From Shumkonia mesophila (GTDB taxonomy: Bacteria; Pseudomonadota; Alphaproteobacteria; Rhodospirillales; Shumkoniaceae), in the NCBI RefSeq assembly GCF_026163695.1, contig NZ_JAOTID010000001.1:703121-767120 (forward strand): a stretch of DNA of 64,000 bases. Direction: 5' to 3'. The notes below the pieces were generated by a model. That model was not told the origin of the DNA. It made no database searches and saw only the letters and a program-made list of their open reading frames with translations. Position 1 is the stretch's first letter, and every line of letters starts with the position of its first letter. A program made the translations under genes and the position numbers. Of this stretch, positions 10,358 to 19,913 are shown piece after piece.

Positions 10358-11630
10358 CGACCCCGTCCTCGATCGTCTGACGCGGCTGCATCCCAAGCTT
10401 ATCGATCTTTCCCTCGACCGCGTCGAGGCGCTGCTGGATCGGCTCGGCCGCCCGCACGAGCGGCTGCCGCCCGTCGTCCACGTTGCCGGCACCAACGGCA
10501 AGGGCTCGGTCATCGCCTTCCTGCGGGCGATCCTGGAGACGGCGGGCTATCGGGTGCACGCCTACATCTCGCCGCATCTGGTGCGCTTCAACGAGCGCAT
10601 TCGCGTGGCCGGGCGGCTGATCGATGACGACCGCCTGACGGCGTTGCTGGAGGAGTGCGAGGCGGTCAACGCGGGCGCGCCGGTCACCTTCTTCGAGATC
10701 ACAACGGCCGCCGCCATGCTGGCCTTCGCCCGCACGCCGGCCGATGTCACCCTGCTGGAAACCGGCCTCGGCGGCCGCCTGGATGCCACCAACCTGGTAC
10801 CCCGGCCGCTGCTTAGCGTCATCACCCCGATTTCCATGGACCACATGCAGTATCTGGGCGACACCCTCGAGCAGATCGCCGCCGAGAAGGCCGGCATCAT
10901 GAAGGCCGGCGTTCCCTGCCTGACGGCGGCGCAGGGCCGCAAGGTGGCCCGCGTGCTGGAACGGCGGGCCGCGGCGCTGGGTACGCCGCTGGTGAAAGAG
11001 GGGGCGGACTGGTTCGTGCTCGGCCGCGGCGAGGGGGTGCTCTTCTGCGAGGGCGACCGTTCGCTGGCGTTGCCCCGCCCCGGGTTGCCCGGCAAGCACC
11101 AGGTGCATAACGCCGGGCTGGCGGTAGCCTGCGCCCGACGGATGGCGGGATTTTCCATCCCCGAGGCGGCCATCGCCGCCGGCCTCGGCGCCGTCGAATG
11201 GCCGGCCCGCCTGCAACGCCTGACGAAGGGGTCGCTCCCCGCCTTGCTGCCCGAGGGCTGGGAACTGTGGCTGGACGGCGGCCACAATCCGGGGGCCGGC
11301 CGCGTGCTGGCCGAGCATTTCCGCCACTGGCGGGACCGCCCGCTGCACCTGGTATTCGGCATGCTCACCACCAAGGACCCGATCGGCTATCTGAAGCCGC
11401 TGGCCCCGGCGGTGACCCGGCTGCGCGCCGTCGCCATTCCCGGCGAGGCCAATTCGCTGGCGGCCGAGCAGGCGGCCGGGGCCGCCTCATCGGTGGCCAT
11501 CGCGGCGGCGGCGGCGCCTTCCGTCGAGGCGGCGATCCGCCAGCTGGTCGAGGCCGATGCGCGCCCGGGGCGCATTCTCATCTGCGGTTCCCTATATCTT
11601 GCCGGAACGGTCCTTCGGGACAACGCCTGA
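10350..11630 (+). CDS. folC: Bifunctional folylpolyglutamate / dihydrofolate synthase
   Basis: FolC adds glutamate to dihydropteroate and then to folates. It is a Mur-ligase-fold ATPase of about 426 residues. The P-loop [13 protein letters not shown] is clear, and [12 protein letters not shown] and [22 protein letters not shown] are family hallmarks. No ATG or GTG is available near the conserved start [14 protein letters not shown]. The frame offers a CTG at 10350 with a strong AAGGAAAAGGAA site 8 bases upstream, or a TTG at 10308 with no visible site. I chose the CTG, which overlaps the end of accD. Function is sure; the start is not. Confidence 0.9.
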   Translation: MSSDPVLDRLTRLHPKLIDLSLDRVEALLDRLGRPHERLPPVVHVAGTNGKGSVIAFLRAILETAGYRVHAYISPHLVRFNERIRVAGRLIDDDRLTALLEECEAVNAGAPVTFFEITTAAAMLAFARTPADVTLLETGLGGRLDATNLVPRPLLSVITPISMDHMQYLGDTLEQIAAEKAGIMKAGVPCLTAAQGRKVARVLERRAAALGTPLVKEGADWFVLGRGEGVLFCEGDRSLALPRPGLPGKHQVHNAGLAVACARRMAGFSIPEAAIAAGLGAVEWPARLQRLTKGSLPALLPEGWELWLDGGHNPGAGRVLAEHFRHWRDRPLHLVFGMLTTKDPIGYLKPLAPAVTRLRAVAIPGEANSLAAEQAAGAASSVAIAAAAAPSVEAAIRQLVEADARPGRILICGSLYLAGTVLRDNA

Positions 11631-11650
11631 GCGGAGACCCATTGCATCCG

Positions 11651-12172
11651 ATGACGATAACGCTGATCACGCGCCGCCTGCACCTGCGGCCGCTGGAACC
11701 GACCGACGCCCGGCATTTCGCCCGCCTGTTCGGCGAGGACAGCGATGCCATCGCCATGACCGCCACCCTGCCCGATCCGTGCACCGTCGAAGAGGCCGGG
11801 AAATGGATCGCCAGAAGGATGCGCGATTCGCACGGCTTCGCCATCTGCCGGGCCGGCGACGGGGTATTCGTCGGGGCCATCGGCTTTGGCGAGGTGCTGG
11901 ATCGCATCGAGATGGGCTATGGCATCGGCCGCCCGTTCTGGGGCAACGGGTTCGCCACCGAGGCGGTCCGCGAGGCGGTCCGCCATGCTAAGGCCGTCGG
12001 CGTCGGCGCGCTCGAGGCCTGCACCTTTCCCAGCAATCCGGCCTCGGCCCGCGTGCTCGAAAAAAACGGCTTCAAGAACATGGGCCGGATCACCCGCAAC
12101 TATCCCCTGCGCGGCGGCCAGCGCGCGGTTTTTCGCCACGTCCTCGATCTGACCGGTCAGCCGAAACCCTAA
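11651..12172 (+). CDS. GNAT-family N-acetyltransferase (RimJ/RimL type)
   Basis: This 173-residue protein resembles the ribosomal-protein alanine acetyltransferase branch: TRRLHLRPLEPTDA at the start, IGFGEVL, MGYGIGRPFWGNGFATEAVREAV (acetyl-CoA pyrophosphate loop with strand 4) and NPASARVLEKNGFKNMGR. The substrate is unknown. The ATG at 11651 is used here; a TTG at 11642 has a better-spaced GGAG site and would add three residues. It is the last plus-strand gene before a terminator hairpin. Confidence 0.85.
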   Translation: MTITLITRRLHLRPLEPTDARHFARLFGEDSDAIAMTATLPDPCTVEEAGKWIARRMRDSHGFAICRAGDGVFVGAIGFGEVLDRIEMGYGIGRPFWGNGFATEAVREAVRHAKAVGVGALEACTFPSNPASARVLEKNGFKNMGRITRNYPLRGGQRAVFRHVLDLTGQPKP

Positions 12173-12189
12173 GATTCGCCCGCAAACGC

Positions 12190-12215
12190 GAAGCCCCGCC
12201 GGATGGCGGGGCTTC
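12190..12215. terminator. Bidirectional hairpin terminator
   Basis: GAAGCCCCGCC and GGCGGGGCTTC form a perfect 11-bp stem with loop GGAT. It sits 17 bases after the acetyltransferase stop and 26 bases past the convergent trxA stop. It lacks a long U tract on either strand, so termination may be partial. Confidence 0.75.
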
Positions 12216-12241
12216 GGACTTGCTTGCAGGAAGGGGAGCCG

Positions 12242-12559
12242 TCAGATGACCGACTCGACCCATTCCACCAGCTTGCTCTTGGGCAGGGCGCCGACCTTGG
12301 TGCCGGCGACTTGGCCGTCCTTGAAGATCATCAGGGTGGGGATCCCGCGCACCCCATAGTGCGAGGGCGTCGCCGGGTTCTGATCGATATTGATCTTGGC
12401 GACGGTCATGCGGTCGCTCATCTCGGTGGACAACTCCTCCAGCGAGGGGGCGATCTGCTTGCACGGACCGCACCATTCCGCCCAAAAGTCCACCAGAACC
12501 GGCTTCGACGACTGCAGGACATCGGTCTTAAACGAACCGTCGGTCACGTTCTTTGGCAT
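12242..12559 (-). CDS. trxA: Thioredoxin
   Basis: This is a 105-residue cytosolic thiol-disulfide reductase. The active site is [11 protein letters not shown] with Cys30 and Cys33, and the cis-proline loop is RGIPTLMIF. Length and sequence match classical thioredoxin 1. It follows addA on the same strand with about 108 bases between them. Confidence 0.96.
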   Translation of the reverse strand: MPKNVTDGSFKTDVLQSSKPVLVDFWAEWCGPCKQIAPSLEELSTEMSDRMTVAKINIDQNPATPSHYGVRGIPTLMIFKDGQVAGTKVGALPKSKLVEWVESVI

Positions 12560-12667
12560 CTATCCATTCCCATCAGGAGTTCTCGAACTTCTTGTATTGT
12601 CCCCCTGCGAACCTTGCCCCGCCCGAGGTTCGCCCGGCCCTGAATCTAGAGACCGGCCCCCGGACCG

Positions 12668-15600
12668 TCAAGGCGCGTGCGCATCGAGCAGGGCGTCGGG
12701 GAGCGGCATCAGGCGGGGTCCGTCGGTCCACAGAAGCGCGCAGCGGATGGGACGGTCGGGGTAGATCCGGCCGAGCGCTTGGCGATAGGCTGCCATCTGC
12801 CGAAGATAGATCGCCGGCACCGCCGCGACGTCGGCCGGCGGCGGCCGGTTGGTTTTGAAGTCGACGACCAGGACGGCCTCGGGCGTCACCACCAGACGGT
12901 CCACCTGGGCCGAGATGGTCCGGTCGCCGACGGTGCCGACCAGGGGCACCTCGGCCCGCCCGGCCGGGCCGAAGATGCCGCCGAATTCCGGATGCTCCAA
13001 CACGGCCAGCGTTTCCGCCGCGATGGCCGCCTGCGTCGTCGGGTCGAGGCCGTGCACGCGCCGGGCCAGGAAGGCGGCGGCGGCGGCCGGACGCGCCGGC
13101 GGCGCCACCTGCGGCAGGGTCTGCAGCAGGGCGTGGATCAGACGGCCGCGCCGAAAGCGCAGGCCGTCGTCGCCTCCCAGCGGCGAGACCACCGGCGGTT
13201 CCTCGCCGTCGGGGTGGGACGGCGTGAGCGGACGCGGCGGGTCGGCCTCGGGCGGCGGCGGCCGAAGGACCCAGGCCGGGGGCGGGCCGGCGTCGGCGGG
13301 ACGGGCCGCCGCCTCGTCGCGGCCGACGAGCGCCGCCGTCTGCGGGTCCGAAACCCGCCAGCCGGGCTCCTCGAAACCGACGTCGACGGCTTCGGCCTTT
13401 TCCTTCAGCGCCGCCACGATGCGGTCGTACCAGCAGCCCTCGCCGCGACCGCGCGTGGTCTCCCAGCCGCAAACGTAAAGCCGGTCGCGGGCCCGCGTCA
13501 TCGCCACGTAGAACAGCCGGCGGTATTCCTCCGCCTGACGCCGGCGGGCCGCCTCGCGCAGCGCCCGGCAGGTGGTTTCCTCGTTGGCCCGGAAGGCCGG
13601 CCACAGGGCGGCCGGCGGCTCGGCCTCGTGCCACAGCACGCGGGCGTCGAGCCGGGGATCGGGAACGGTGCAGGTGTCGGGCAGGAACACCACGTTGGCC
13701 TGCAGGCCCTTGGCGCCGTGCACCGTCATCACCCGCACTTCGCCGCGTCCGTGTTCGAGGTCGCGCTTGATCTCGGTCCTGCCGGCTTCCAGCCAGTGCA
13801 GGAAGCCCTGCAACGAGGGCACGTGGTCGCGCTCGTACATCTGGGCCAGGGCAAGGAACTCGTCCAGGGGATCGCCGGCGTCGACGCCGAGCCGGCCGAG
13901 GATGTGCTGCCGGCCGCCGCCCGGCCCCAGCACGTCGGAAAAGAACTCGAACGGCGGCGCGAAGTCGGCTCGGTCGAGAAGTCGGCCGAGCCCGTCGCGC
14001 GCCGCCTCCCAGCCCGGCCGTTCGCCGGCCCGGCGCTTCAGCGCCTCCCACAGGGTACCGTCGCGCCGCCAAGCCAGGGCGAACAGGTCGTCGTCGTCAA
14101 GGCCATAGAGCGGCCCCTTGAGCACCTCGGCCAGCGACAGGTCGTCCTCGGGCAGCAGCAGAAAGCGGCCCAAAGCCATCAGGTCCATCACCGCCAACTG
14201 CTCGGTCAGCACCATGCGGTCGCTGCCGGCCACCGGAATGCCGCGCTCCTTGAGGCAGCGGATCATTGCCTCTGCGAAACGTTCCCGGCGGCGCACCAGG
14301 ATCATGATGTCGCCCGGCTTGATCGGGCGGCCTTCCGATTCCAGAATTTCGCCGGCCTTCAGCCAGCCGTCGATGCGCTCGGCGATGCGCTCGGCCAGAC
14401 GCACCGGCGGGCTGGCCGCCGGCAGATGGTCGAGCGGCGCGTCCCAGGGATCGGTTTCGGGGACGGGTTCCGGCTTGACCGTCGGCCAGATCTCGACGAG
14501 GCCGGCCTGGCCGTCGCGGTTCGACAGGTGGCGGATCGCCCGCCCGTGGAAGGTGACGCCGTCGGCCGCCGCGCTGCCGGCGAAGACCGCGTCGACGGCG
14601 CGCAACACCGTCCAGGTGGAGCGGAAGGACAGCGGCATCTCGACGGCCAGCCACGGCTGCCGGGCGGCCCCGGCGCGCGCGGCGAAGGCTTGGTGCATGC
14701 GCTCGAAGGCGGCGGGGTCGGCGCCCTGGAAGCTGTAGATCGACTGCTTCTCGTCGCCCACCGCGAACACGGTGCGCGGCGTGGCCCGTGCCCCGGCCCC
14801 GGCGAAGAACTCGGCGGCCAGGCCGGCCACCACGTCCCATTGCTCGGGGCTGGTGTCCTGGGCCTCATCGACCAGGATATGATCCAGCCCGCCATCCAGC
14901 TTGTAATGCACCCACGCCGCCCGGCCGTCGGCGCGAAGCAGGCTGCGCACCTTGAGCACGAGGTCGTCGTAGTCGAGCAGCGCCCGCCCGTCCTTGAGGG
15001 CGTCGTAGGTACCGAGCAGGGCTTCGGCGAAGGTGAGCAGCGCCTCGGTGGCCTGCGCCGTGGCCACCGCCTTCAGCCGCTCGGCCAGGGCGCCGATGCG
15101 CGCCTGCTCGGCCAGCAGGATGGGCAGGACCTCGGGGTCGGCGGCCCGCGCGCCCTTGGTGACGAGCCGGCTCTCGGCCCTGGGCTCGCCGGCCTTGGTC
15201 AGGAACACCTCGGCGTAGGCGCCCATCAGGCCGTCCGTCCGCGCCGCCGGATCGCCGATCCAGGCGCGGATGGCCGCGGCCTTTTCCCGGTCGCCGGCCG
15301 TTCCGCTGTCGAGGGCACGGCACGCCCGCGACAACGCTGCCGCGTCGAAGGCCCCGTCGGCGGCGGCCTCGACCAGCACCGAAGAGGCGGTGTCCCCGGC
15401 GGCGAGGCCAAGGACGGTGCGCACCGCCCCGCCCAGGGCGGCGACCGAGCCGTGGGCGGCGATGAGGTCGCGAAGCCGGCGCCGGTTGGCCGCCAGTTCG
15501 CGGATGACGCCGTCGATGCCGGCCTCGTCGGCCAGTTCGGCCAAATGGCGGACCGCCCCGGTCAGTTCCGGATCGCGGCCGTCGAAGGCGCCGACCAGGG

Positions 15601-16108
15601 TGGCGGCGCGGGCCTCGGCCAGCAGCTCGGCGCTGGTCCTCTCGTCGATGACCTGGAAATGCGGCGCCACCGCCGCCTCCAGCGGAAACTGGCCGAGCAG
15701 CGATTCGCAGAAGGCGTGGATGGTGCGGATCTTGAGGCCGCCCGGCGCGTCCAGAACCTGGGCGAACAGGCGCCGCGCCCGCACCGTCTGCGCCGCCTCG
15801 GGGGCCTGCCCCAAAAGCTTCAACAGGTCGTCGTCAAGGGCCGCGTCGGCCATCAGGGTCCAGGCGCCCAGGCGCTCGCGCAGACGGTTGGCCATCTCGG
15901 CGGCGGCGGCCTTGGTGAAGGTCAGGCAGAGGATGCGCCCGGGCGGCGTGCCGGCCAGCAGCAGCCGGCTGATGCGGTCGATCAGCACGCGGGTCTTGCC
16001 GGTGCCGGCGTTGGCCGACACCCACACCGAGCGGGACGGATCGGCGGCGGCGACCTGGGCGCCCAACGCGGTGCGGGTGTCGGTGGGGGCGGGGGCGCCG
16101 GGCGTCAT
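12668..16108 (-). CDS. addA: Double-strand break repair helicase-nuclease AddA
   Basis: AddA is the ATP-driven motor and one nuclease of the AddAB complex, which resects DNA ends for recombination. The 1146 residues show a UvrD-type Walker A, SANAGTGKTRVL (Lys38), and ILCLTFTKAAAAEMANRL (motif Ia region). Later come VDEAQDTSPEQWDV (Walker B), VFAVGDEKQSIYSFQGADP, AMTRARDRLYVCGWE and, near the C-terminus, a RecB-type nuclease segment with VLVVDFKTNRP. I chose the ATG at 16108, which overlaps the addB stop as ATGA; upstream codons are arginine-rich and unlikely. Together with addB it replaces RecBCD, as usual in alphaproteobacteria. Confidence 0.95.
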   Translation of the reverse strand: MTPGAPAPTDTRTALGAQVAAADPSRSVWVSANAGTGKTRVLIDRISRLLLAGTPPGRILCLTFTKAAAAEMANRLRERLGAWTLMADAALDDDLLKLLGQAPEAAQTVRARRLFAQVLDAPGGLKIRTIHAFCESLLGQFPLEAAVAPHFQVIDERTSAELLAEARAATLVGAFDGRDPELTGAVRHLAELADEAGIDGVIRELAANRRRLRDLIAAHGSVAALGGAVRTVLGLAAGDTASSVLVEAAADGAFDAAALSRACRALDSGTAGDREKAAAIRAWIGDPAARTDGLMGAYAEVFLTKAGEPRAESRLVTKGARAADPEVLPILLAEQARIGALAERLKAVATAQATEALLTFAEALLGTYDALKDGRALLDYDDLVLKVRSLLRADGRAAWVHYKLDGGLDHILVDEAQDTSPEQWDVVAGLAAEFFAGAGARATPRTVFAVGDEKQSIYSFQGADPAAFERMHQAFAARAGAARQPWLAVEMPLSFRSTWTVLRAVDAVFAGSAAADGVTFHGRAIRHLSNRDGQAGLVEIWPTVKPEPVPETDPWDAPLDHLPAASPPVRLAERIAERIDGWLKAGEILESEGRPIKPGDIMILVRRRERFAEAMIRCLKERGIPVAGSDRMVLTEQLAVMDLMALGRFLLLPEDDLSLAEVLKGPLYGLDDDDLFALAWRRDGTLWEALKRRAGERPGWEAARDGLGRLLDRADFAPPFEFFSDVLGPGGGRQHILGRLGVDAGDPLDEFLALAQMYERDHVPSLQGFLHWLEAGRTEIKRDLEHGRGEVRVMTVHGAKGLQANVVFLPDTCTVPDPRLDARVLWHEAEPPAALWPAFRANEETTCRALREAARRRQAEEYRRLFYVAMTRARDRLYVCGWETTRGRGEGCWYDRIVAALKEKAEAVDVGFEEPGWRVSDPQTAALVGRDEAAARPADAGPPPAWVLRPPPPEADPPRPLTPSHPDGEEPPVVSPLGGDDGLRFRRGRLIHALLQTLPQVAPPARPAAAAAFLARRVHGLDPTTQAAIAAETLAVLEHPEFGGIFGPAGRAEVPLVGTVGDRTISAQVDRLVVTPEAVLVVDFKTNRPPPADVAAVPAIYLRQMAAYRQALGRIYPDRPIRCALLWTDGPRLMPLPDALLDAHAP

Positions 16109-19100
16109 TCGTCGCCTCCGCCGGCCAGCCATTCCTTGACCCGGGCCAGATGGTCGTAATCGCCGACGTCGCGCTCGAACATCGGGCGGCGGCGCGACAG
16201 GTAGGGGGTCCTGGGGTTGTCGAAAAGGGCGACCTTGCGAGCCAGGCCGGACATCGCCTCTTCGGCGATGGCGGCAACGCCTTCGTTCAGCACCCGCTCC
16301 TCACCGGGCAGCCGGCCGCCGGTGAGCCGAAGGTAGATCATCTCGGCCACCGACTTCGCGGGGATGCCGGCGAAGCCGCCGGCCGCCGCCATCGCTGCCT
16401 CCAGCGACAACTGCGGCGCCAAGCCGCATTCGACCTGCTTTCGCGACGGGACCTGGCCGGTCTTGTAGTCGATGATCGCCAGATCGCCCGTCGGCGTCAG
16501 GTCCAGGCGGTCGGCACGGCCGCTCAGAAGGAAGGGGCCGCCCGGCGCCGCCAGGACCAGCTCGCCCCGGGTCTCGGTGGCCAGCACGCGATGGCCGGCG
16601 GCGCGTCGGCGGCGCTCGAAGTCGATGAACCAGCGGGCCAGGCGCTCGAAGCGCGGCCACCAGAAGGCGCGAACCCCGGGCCGGGCCGTACGATCCCCGA
16701 ACACCTGGCGGCCGATGGCGATCAGCCGGTCCTCGGCATCGGCCGGCAGCTCGCCGGGGACGGCGCGAATGAAGGCCTCCAGCGCGTCGTGGATGATGGT
16801 GCCGCGCTCGGCCGCCGCCGGATCGGCGTCGAGCGCGTCCAGCGGCGCCAGACCCAGGATGTGGCGCGCGAAGATGGCATAGGGGTCGCGAATCCACGCC
16901 TCGACCTGGGTGACCGATAGCCTGCGGGGCCGGGCCTCGGCGGGCGGCCGGGGGCGCGGCGGGACGACCGGGCGGGGTGGCCCGGCGGCATCCAGCCCCT
17001 CGAACCAGGCGATCCAGCGGCGGTCGGTCTCAAGCGTCCGGGCCAGCCCCGAACCGGCGGTGAGCGCATCCAGGCGGGCCAGCCAGCGCGATGGCACGGT
17101 CGGCGTTCCCTCGACCCGGCTGGCCCGGGTCAGGACGACGCGGGGCGCCGCGAAGGCCTGGGCGAAGTCGTGGGCCGAAAGGCCGATGCGGCGTTCCGGC
17201 AACGGCAACCCGAAGCTCTTCATCATCGGCCGGCTCATCCACGGCCCGGCCTGGGTTTCGGGCGGCCAGCAGCCCTCGTTGAGGCCGCCCAGCACGACGA
17301 CGTCGGCCTGTTGCAGGCGGGCTTCCAGCGGTCCCCAGATGGCAAGGCGCGGATGGCGCCCGAAGCGGGGGCGCACCACGCGGCCCGCCATCAGGGCGTC
17401 GAAGAGGCCGGCGTATTGGCGGCCGGCCAGCGGCCCCAGGGAAGCTGCCGAGTCGGCCAGTTCGGCCAGGAAATGGGCGACGGCCTCGCCGGCCTCGCCG
17501 GCCCACAGGCGGGCGGCGCCGGGGGCCTCATCTGTGGCCGCCAGGGCCTCGACGCAGGCGACGTGGGCGGAAACCAGGGCGAGGGGATCGGCGGCGGTCT
17601 GGCGAAGCAGCGCATGGAGGGAAGCCGCCGCGTCCTCCAGGCTGGCGAGCAGGACGGCGAACCGGCTTGCCTGCCCGCCCAGCGCGGCGCGCAGACCGTC
17701 GATGCCGGGGGCCGGCCGGGGGCCGCGCAGGGCAGCGATTTCAAGCTCGCGGACGGCGGTCCGGAAGGCAACCGGGCGGCGGCCGCCGGCGGCCAGCGGA
17801 TGCTTGAGCGCGGCCAACGTGGCGACCGGCGCAAAATCCTCGGCGACCATGGCCAGCGCCAGGCGCAGGAAGGCGGCGGGCGGCGTGTGGGCCAGCGGCT
17901 GGCCGGCCGAATCGTCGACGTCGATCGCCCAGCGCCGCAGTTCGGCGGCGACGCGGCGGGCCAGCGCGCGGTCGAGGGTGATCAGGGCGGCGGTCCGCCC
18001 GGCCGTTTCCAGGGTCTCGCGCAGGATCAGCGCGATGACGCCCGCTTCCTCGCGCGGGCCCGGGCAGTCGATGCGCGAGACGCCCTCCAGCGCGGCGGCG
18101 GAAAACGACGCCTGGCGGCGCCAGCGGTCGGTCAGACCGGCCGGCCTGAGGGCGATCTGGATCAGCCGGCGGCGTTCCGCCGCGGCCGGCCCATCGGCCG
18201 GGGAAGGCCGATCCGCCGGCGGCCACGGCTTCACCGCCTCGACAGACAGCCCCAGATGGGCCAGCAGCCGCACCATGCCGTACTGCGGATGGGTGGGATC
18301 GAGGGCGTCGCGGGTTTCCTCGTCCATGTCGGTGTCGAGCCCGGGCAGGACGACGCAGCCCCGCGGCAGTTCCGCCACCACCTTGAGCAGGTCGGCGGTG
18401 GCCGGGATGCTGCCGGTCGAGCCGGCGGCGATCACCGGGCCGGCCGGCGGATGGCGCCGCCAGGCGGCGGCCTGGGCGGCGAGCAGGCGGTTGCGGCGCT
18501 CGGCCGTGTCGACGGCGTCTTCGGCGGCCAGCACCCGCGGCCACTGCTCGCTCAAGATGGCCAGGAATTCCAGCGTGACCTGCCAGTGCTCGGCCAGTTC
18601 GTCGGGCACCAGCCCGGCCAGGGCGGCGAAATCCAGGCGTTCGGTATGGACCTGATCGAGCAGCCGGCCCAGTTCGGCGGCCAGGCGGGCCGCCTGCTCG
18701 GCCGAGGTGTCGCGGCCGGAGAGCGCCATGACCAGGCGGGTCAGCAGGATCTGGCGGCGCAGGCCGGAAAGGGCGGGCGGGATGTCGTCGCCGCCGGCGG
18801 CCCCGTCCTCGGACGGCATTTCCCCCAGCAGGTCGAAGGCGCCGGCGATGGCCAGCTCGTCCTCGTCGAGATCGCCCAGCGGCCGCATGCGGGGCAGCAG
18901 CGTCGGCCGCCCGCCGGTCAGCCGAAGAAAAGCTTCGCCCAGCGCCCGGCAGGCGCGGCGGGTGGGCAGAAGGACGATGGCGGCGGCAAGATCCTCGGGG
19001 CCGCCGCCGATGCGCTCGACCAAACCGGCGGCCAGGGCGTCGACGAAGGGCCTTCCGGCGGGGATGGTGAAGACCGCCGGCGGTCTGCCGCCCTCGCTCG

Positions 19101-19119
19101 GGACGCCCCGTTGGATCAC
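16105..19119 (-). CDS. addB: Double-strand break repair protein AddB
   Basis: This is the second subunit of AddAB, a helicase-like scaffold with its own nuclease. The 1004 residues begin with IPAGRPFVDALAAGL, and LLPTRRACRALGEAF stands in the helicase-like core. The C-terminal PD-(D/E)XK domain reads LAIIDYKTGQVPSRKQ. The GTG start at 19119 overlaps the murU stop (GTGA) and has GGGGGTGA upstream; codons upstream of it lie inside murU. It overlaps addA downstream, so the pair is co-translated. Confidence 0.93.
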   Translation of the reverse strand: MIQRGVPSEGGRPPAVFTIPAGRPFVDALAAGLVERIGGGPEDLAAAIVLLPTRRACRALGEAFLRLTGGRPTLLPRMRPLGDLDEDELAIAGAFDLLGEMPSEDGAAGGDDIPPALSGLRRQILLTRLVMALSGRDTSAEQAARLAAELGRLLDQVHTERLDFAALAGLVPDELAEHWQVTLEFLAILSEQWPRVLAAEDAVDTAERRNRLLAAQAAAWRRHPPAGPVIAAGSTGSIPATADLLKVVAELPRGCVVLPGLDTDMDEETRDALDPTHPQYGMVRLLAHLGLSVEAVKPWPPADRPSPADGPAAAERRRLIQIALRPAGLTDRWRRQASFSAAALEGVSRIDCPGPREEAGVIALILRETLETAGRTAALITLDRALARRVAAELRRWAIDVDDSAGQPLAHTPPAAFLRLALAMVAEDFAPVATLAALKHPLAAGGRRPVAFRTAVRELEIAALRGPRPAPGIDGLRAALGGQASRFAVLLASLEDAAASLHALLRQTAADPLALVSAHVACVEALAATDEAPGAARLWAGEAGEAVAHFLAELADSAASLGPLAGRQYAGLFDALMAGRVVRPRFGRHPRLAIWGPLEARLQQADVVVLGGLNEGCWPPETQAGPWMSRPMMKSFGLPLPERRIGLSAHDFAQAFAAPRVVLTRASRVEGTPTVPSRWLARLDALTAGSGLARTLETDRRWIAWFEGLDAAGPPRPVVPPRPRPPAEARPRRLSVTQVEAWIRDPYAIFARHILGLAPLDALDADPAAAERGTIIHDALEAFIRAVPGELPADAEDRLIAIGRQVFGDRTARPGVRAFWWPRFERLARWFIDFERRRRAAGHRVLATETRGELVLAAPGGPFLLSGRADRLDLTPTGDLAIIDYKTGQVPSRKQVECGLAPQLSLEAAMAAAGGFAGIPAKSVAEMIYLRLTGGRLPGEERVLNEGVAAIAEEAMSGLARKVALFDNPRTPYLSRRRPMFERDVGDYDHLARVKEWLAGGGDE

Positions 19120-19913
19120 CGGCGCTTCACCCCCGGATACCTCTCCTGCATGTAGGCCTCGGCGTCGGCCAGTCCTTCGGGGGTGCCGACGTGGAACCAC
19201 TCGCCGTCATGGATCATGCCGTAAAGCCGGCGCTTTTCCATGGCCCGGTTGTAAAGGACGTTCAGCGGGAACCGCCCCTTGGGCGCGTTCTCGAACAGCC
19301 GCGGATGCAGGATCTGGATGCCGGTGAACAGGAAGGGCGACAACTCGCGCTCGGGTCGGGGGCTGAGCACGCCGGCCGGATCGACGATGAAATCGCCCAT
19401 GCCGGTGTAGCCGTAGGCCTCGACGGTGGAGTGCAGGAGCAGCAGGCCGTCCATCCGCGATTCGTCCCAGGTTTCGGCCATGCGGCGCAGGGCCGAATGG
19501 GGACCGTTGAGCCACATGATGTCGGCGTTGACGACCAGGAACGGCTTGTCGCCCAGCAGCGGCAGGGCATTGGCGATGCCGCCCCCGGTTTCGAGGATCT
19601 CGGGCTCGCGGGAAAACACCACCGGGGGCGACTTGCGCCGCTTGACATGGCTCTCGATCAACTGGCCGAGATGGTGGACGTTGATGATCACCGTGCTCAG
19701 GCCTTCCTCGTCCAGGCGGTCGAGGCTGTAGTCGAGCAGCGCCCGGCCGCCGACCTGGATCAGGGGCTTGGGCAGGGTCTCGGTGATCGGACGCATGCGG
19801 GTGCCGAAGCCGGCGGCCAGGATCATGGCACGTTCCGGCAGGTTGGGATGGCGGGGCGCCGCCTCCTTTTGCGGTTTGCGGGGGTCGTTCTTCAAGCTGC
19901 CACCGGCGGGCAT
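19116..19913 (-). CDS. murU: N-acetylmuramate alpha-1-phosphate uridylyltransferase
   Basis: MurU converts MurNAc-alpha-1-phosphate and UTP to UDP-MurNAc in the peptidoglycan recycling shunt that bypasses de novo synthesis. The 265-residue nucleotidyltransferase has AMILAAGFGTRMRPITETLP, the uridylyl-binding signature, with KPLIQVGGRALLD after it. Further on are VVNADIMW (metal-binding Asp) and WFHVGTPEGLADAE. Sequence alone could also suit a general sugar-nucleotide transferase; the directly upstream, overlapping amgK gene makes MurU the best call. The ATG at 19913 has AGAGAAG before it and overlaps amgK by 22 bases. Confidence 0.88.
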   Translation of the reverse strand: MPAGGSLKNDPRKPQKEAAPRHPNLPERAMILAAGFGTRMRPITETLPKPLIQVGGRALLDYSLDRLDEEGLSTVIINVHHLGQLIESHVKRRKSPPVVFSREPEILETGGGIANALPLLGDKPFLVVNADIMWLNGPHSALRRMAETWDESRMDGLLLLHSTVEAYGYTGMGDFIVDPAGVLSPRPERELSPFLFTGIQILHPRLFENAPKGRFPLNVLYNRAMEKRRLYGMIHDGEWFHVGTPEGLADAEAYMQERYPGVKRR

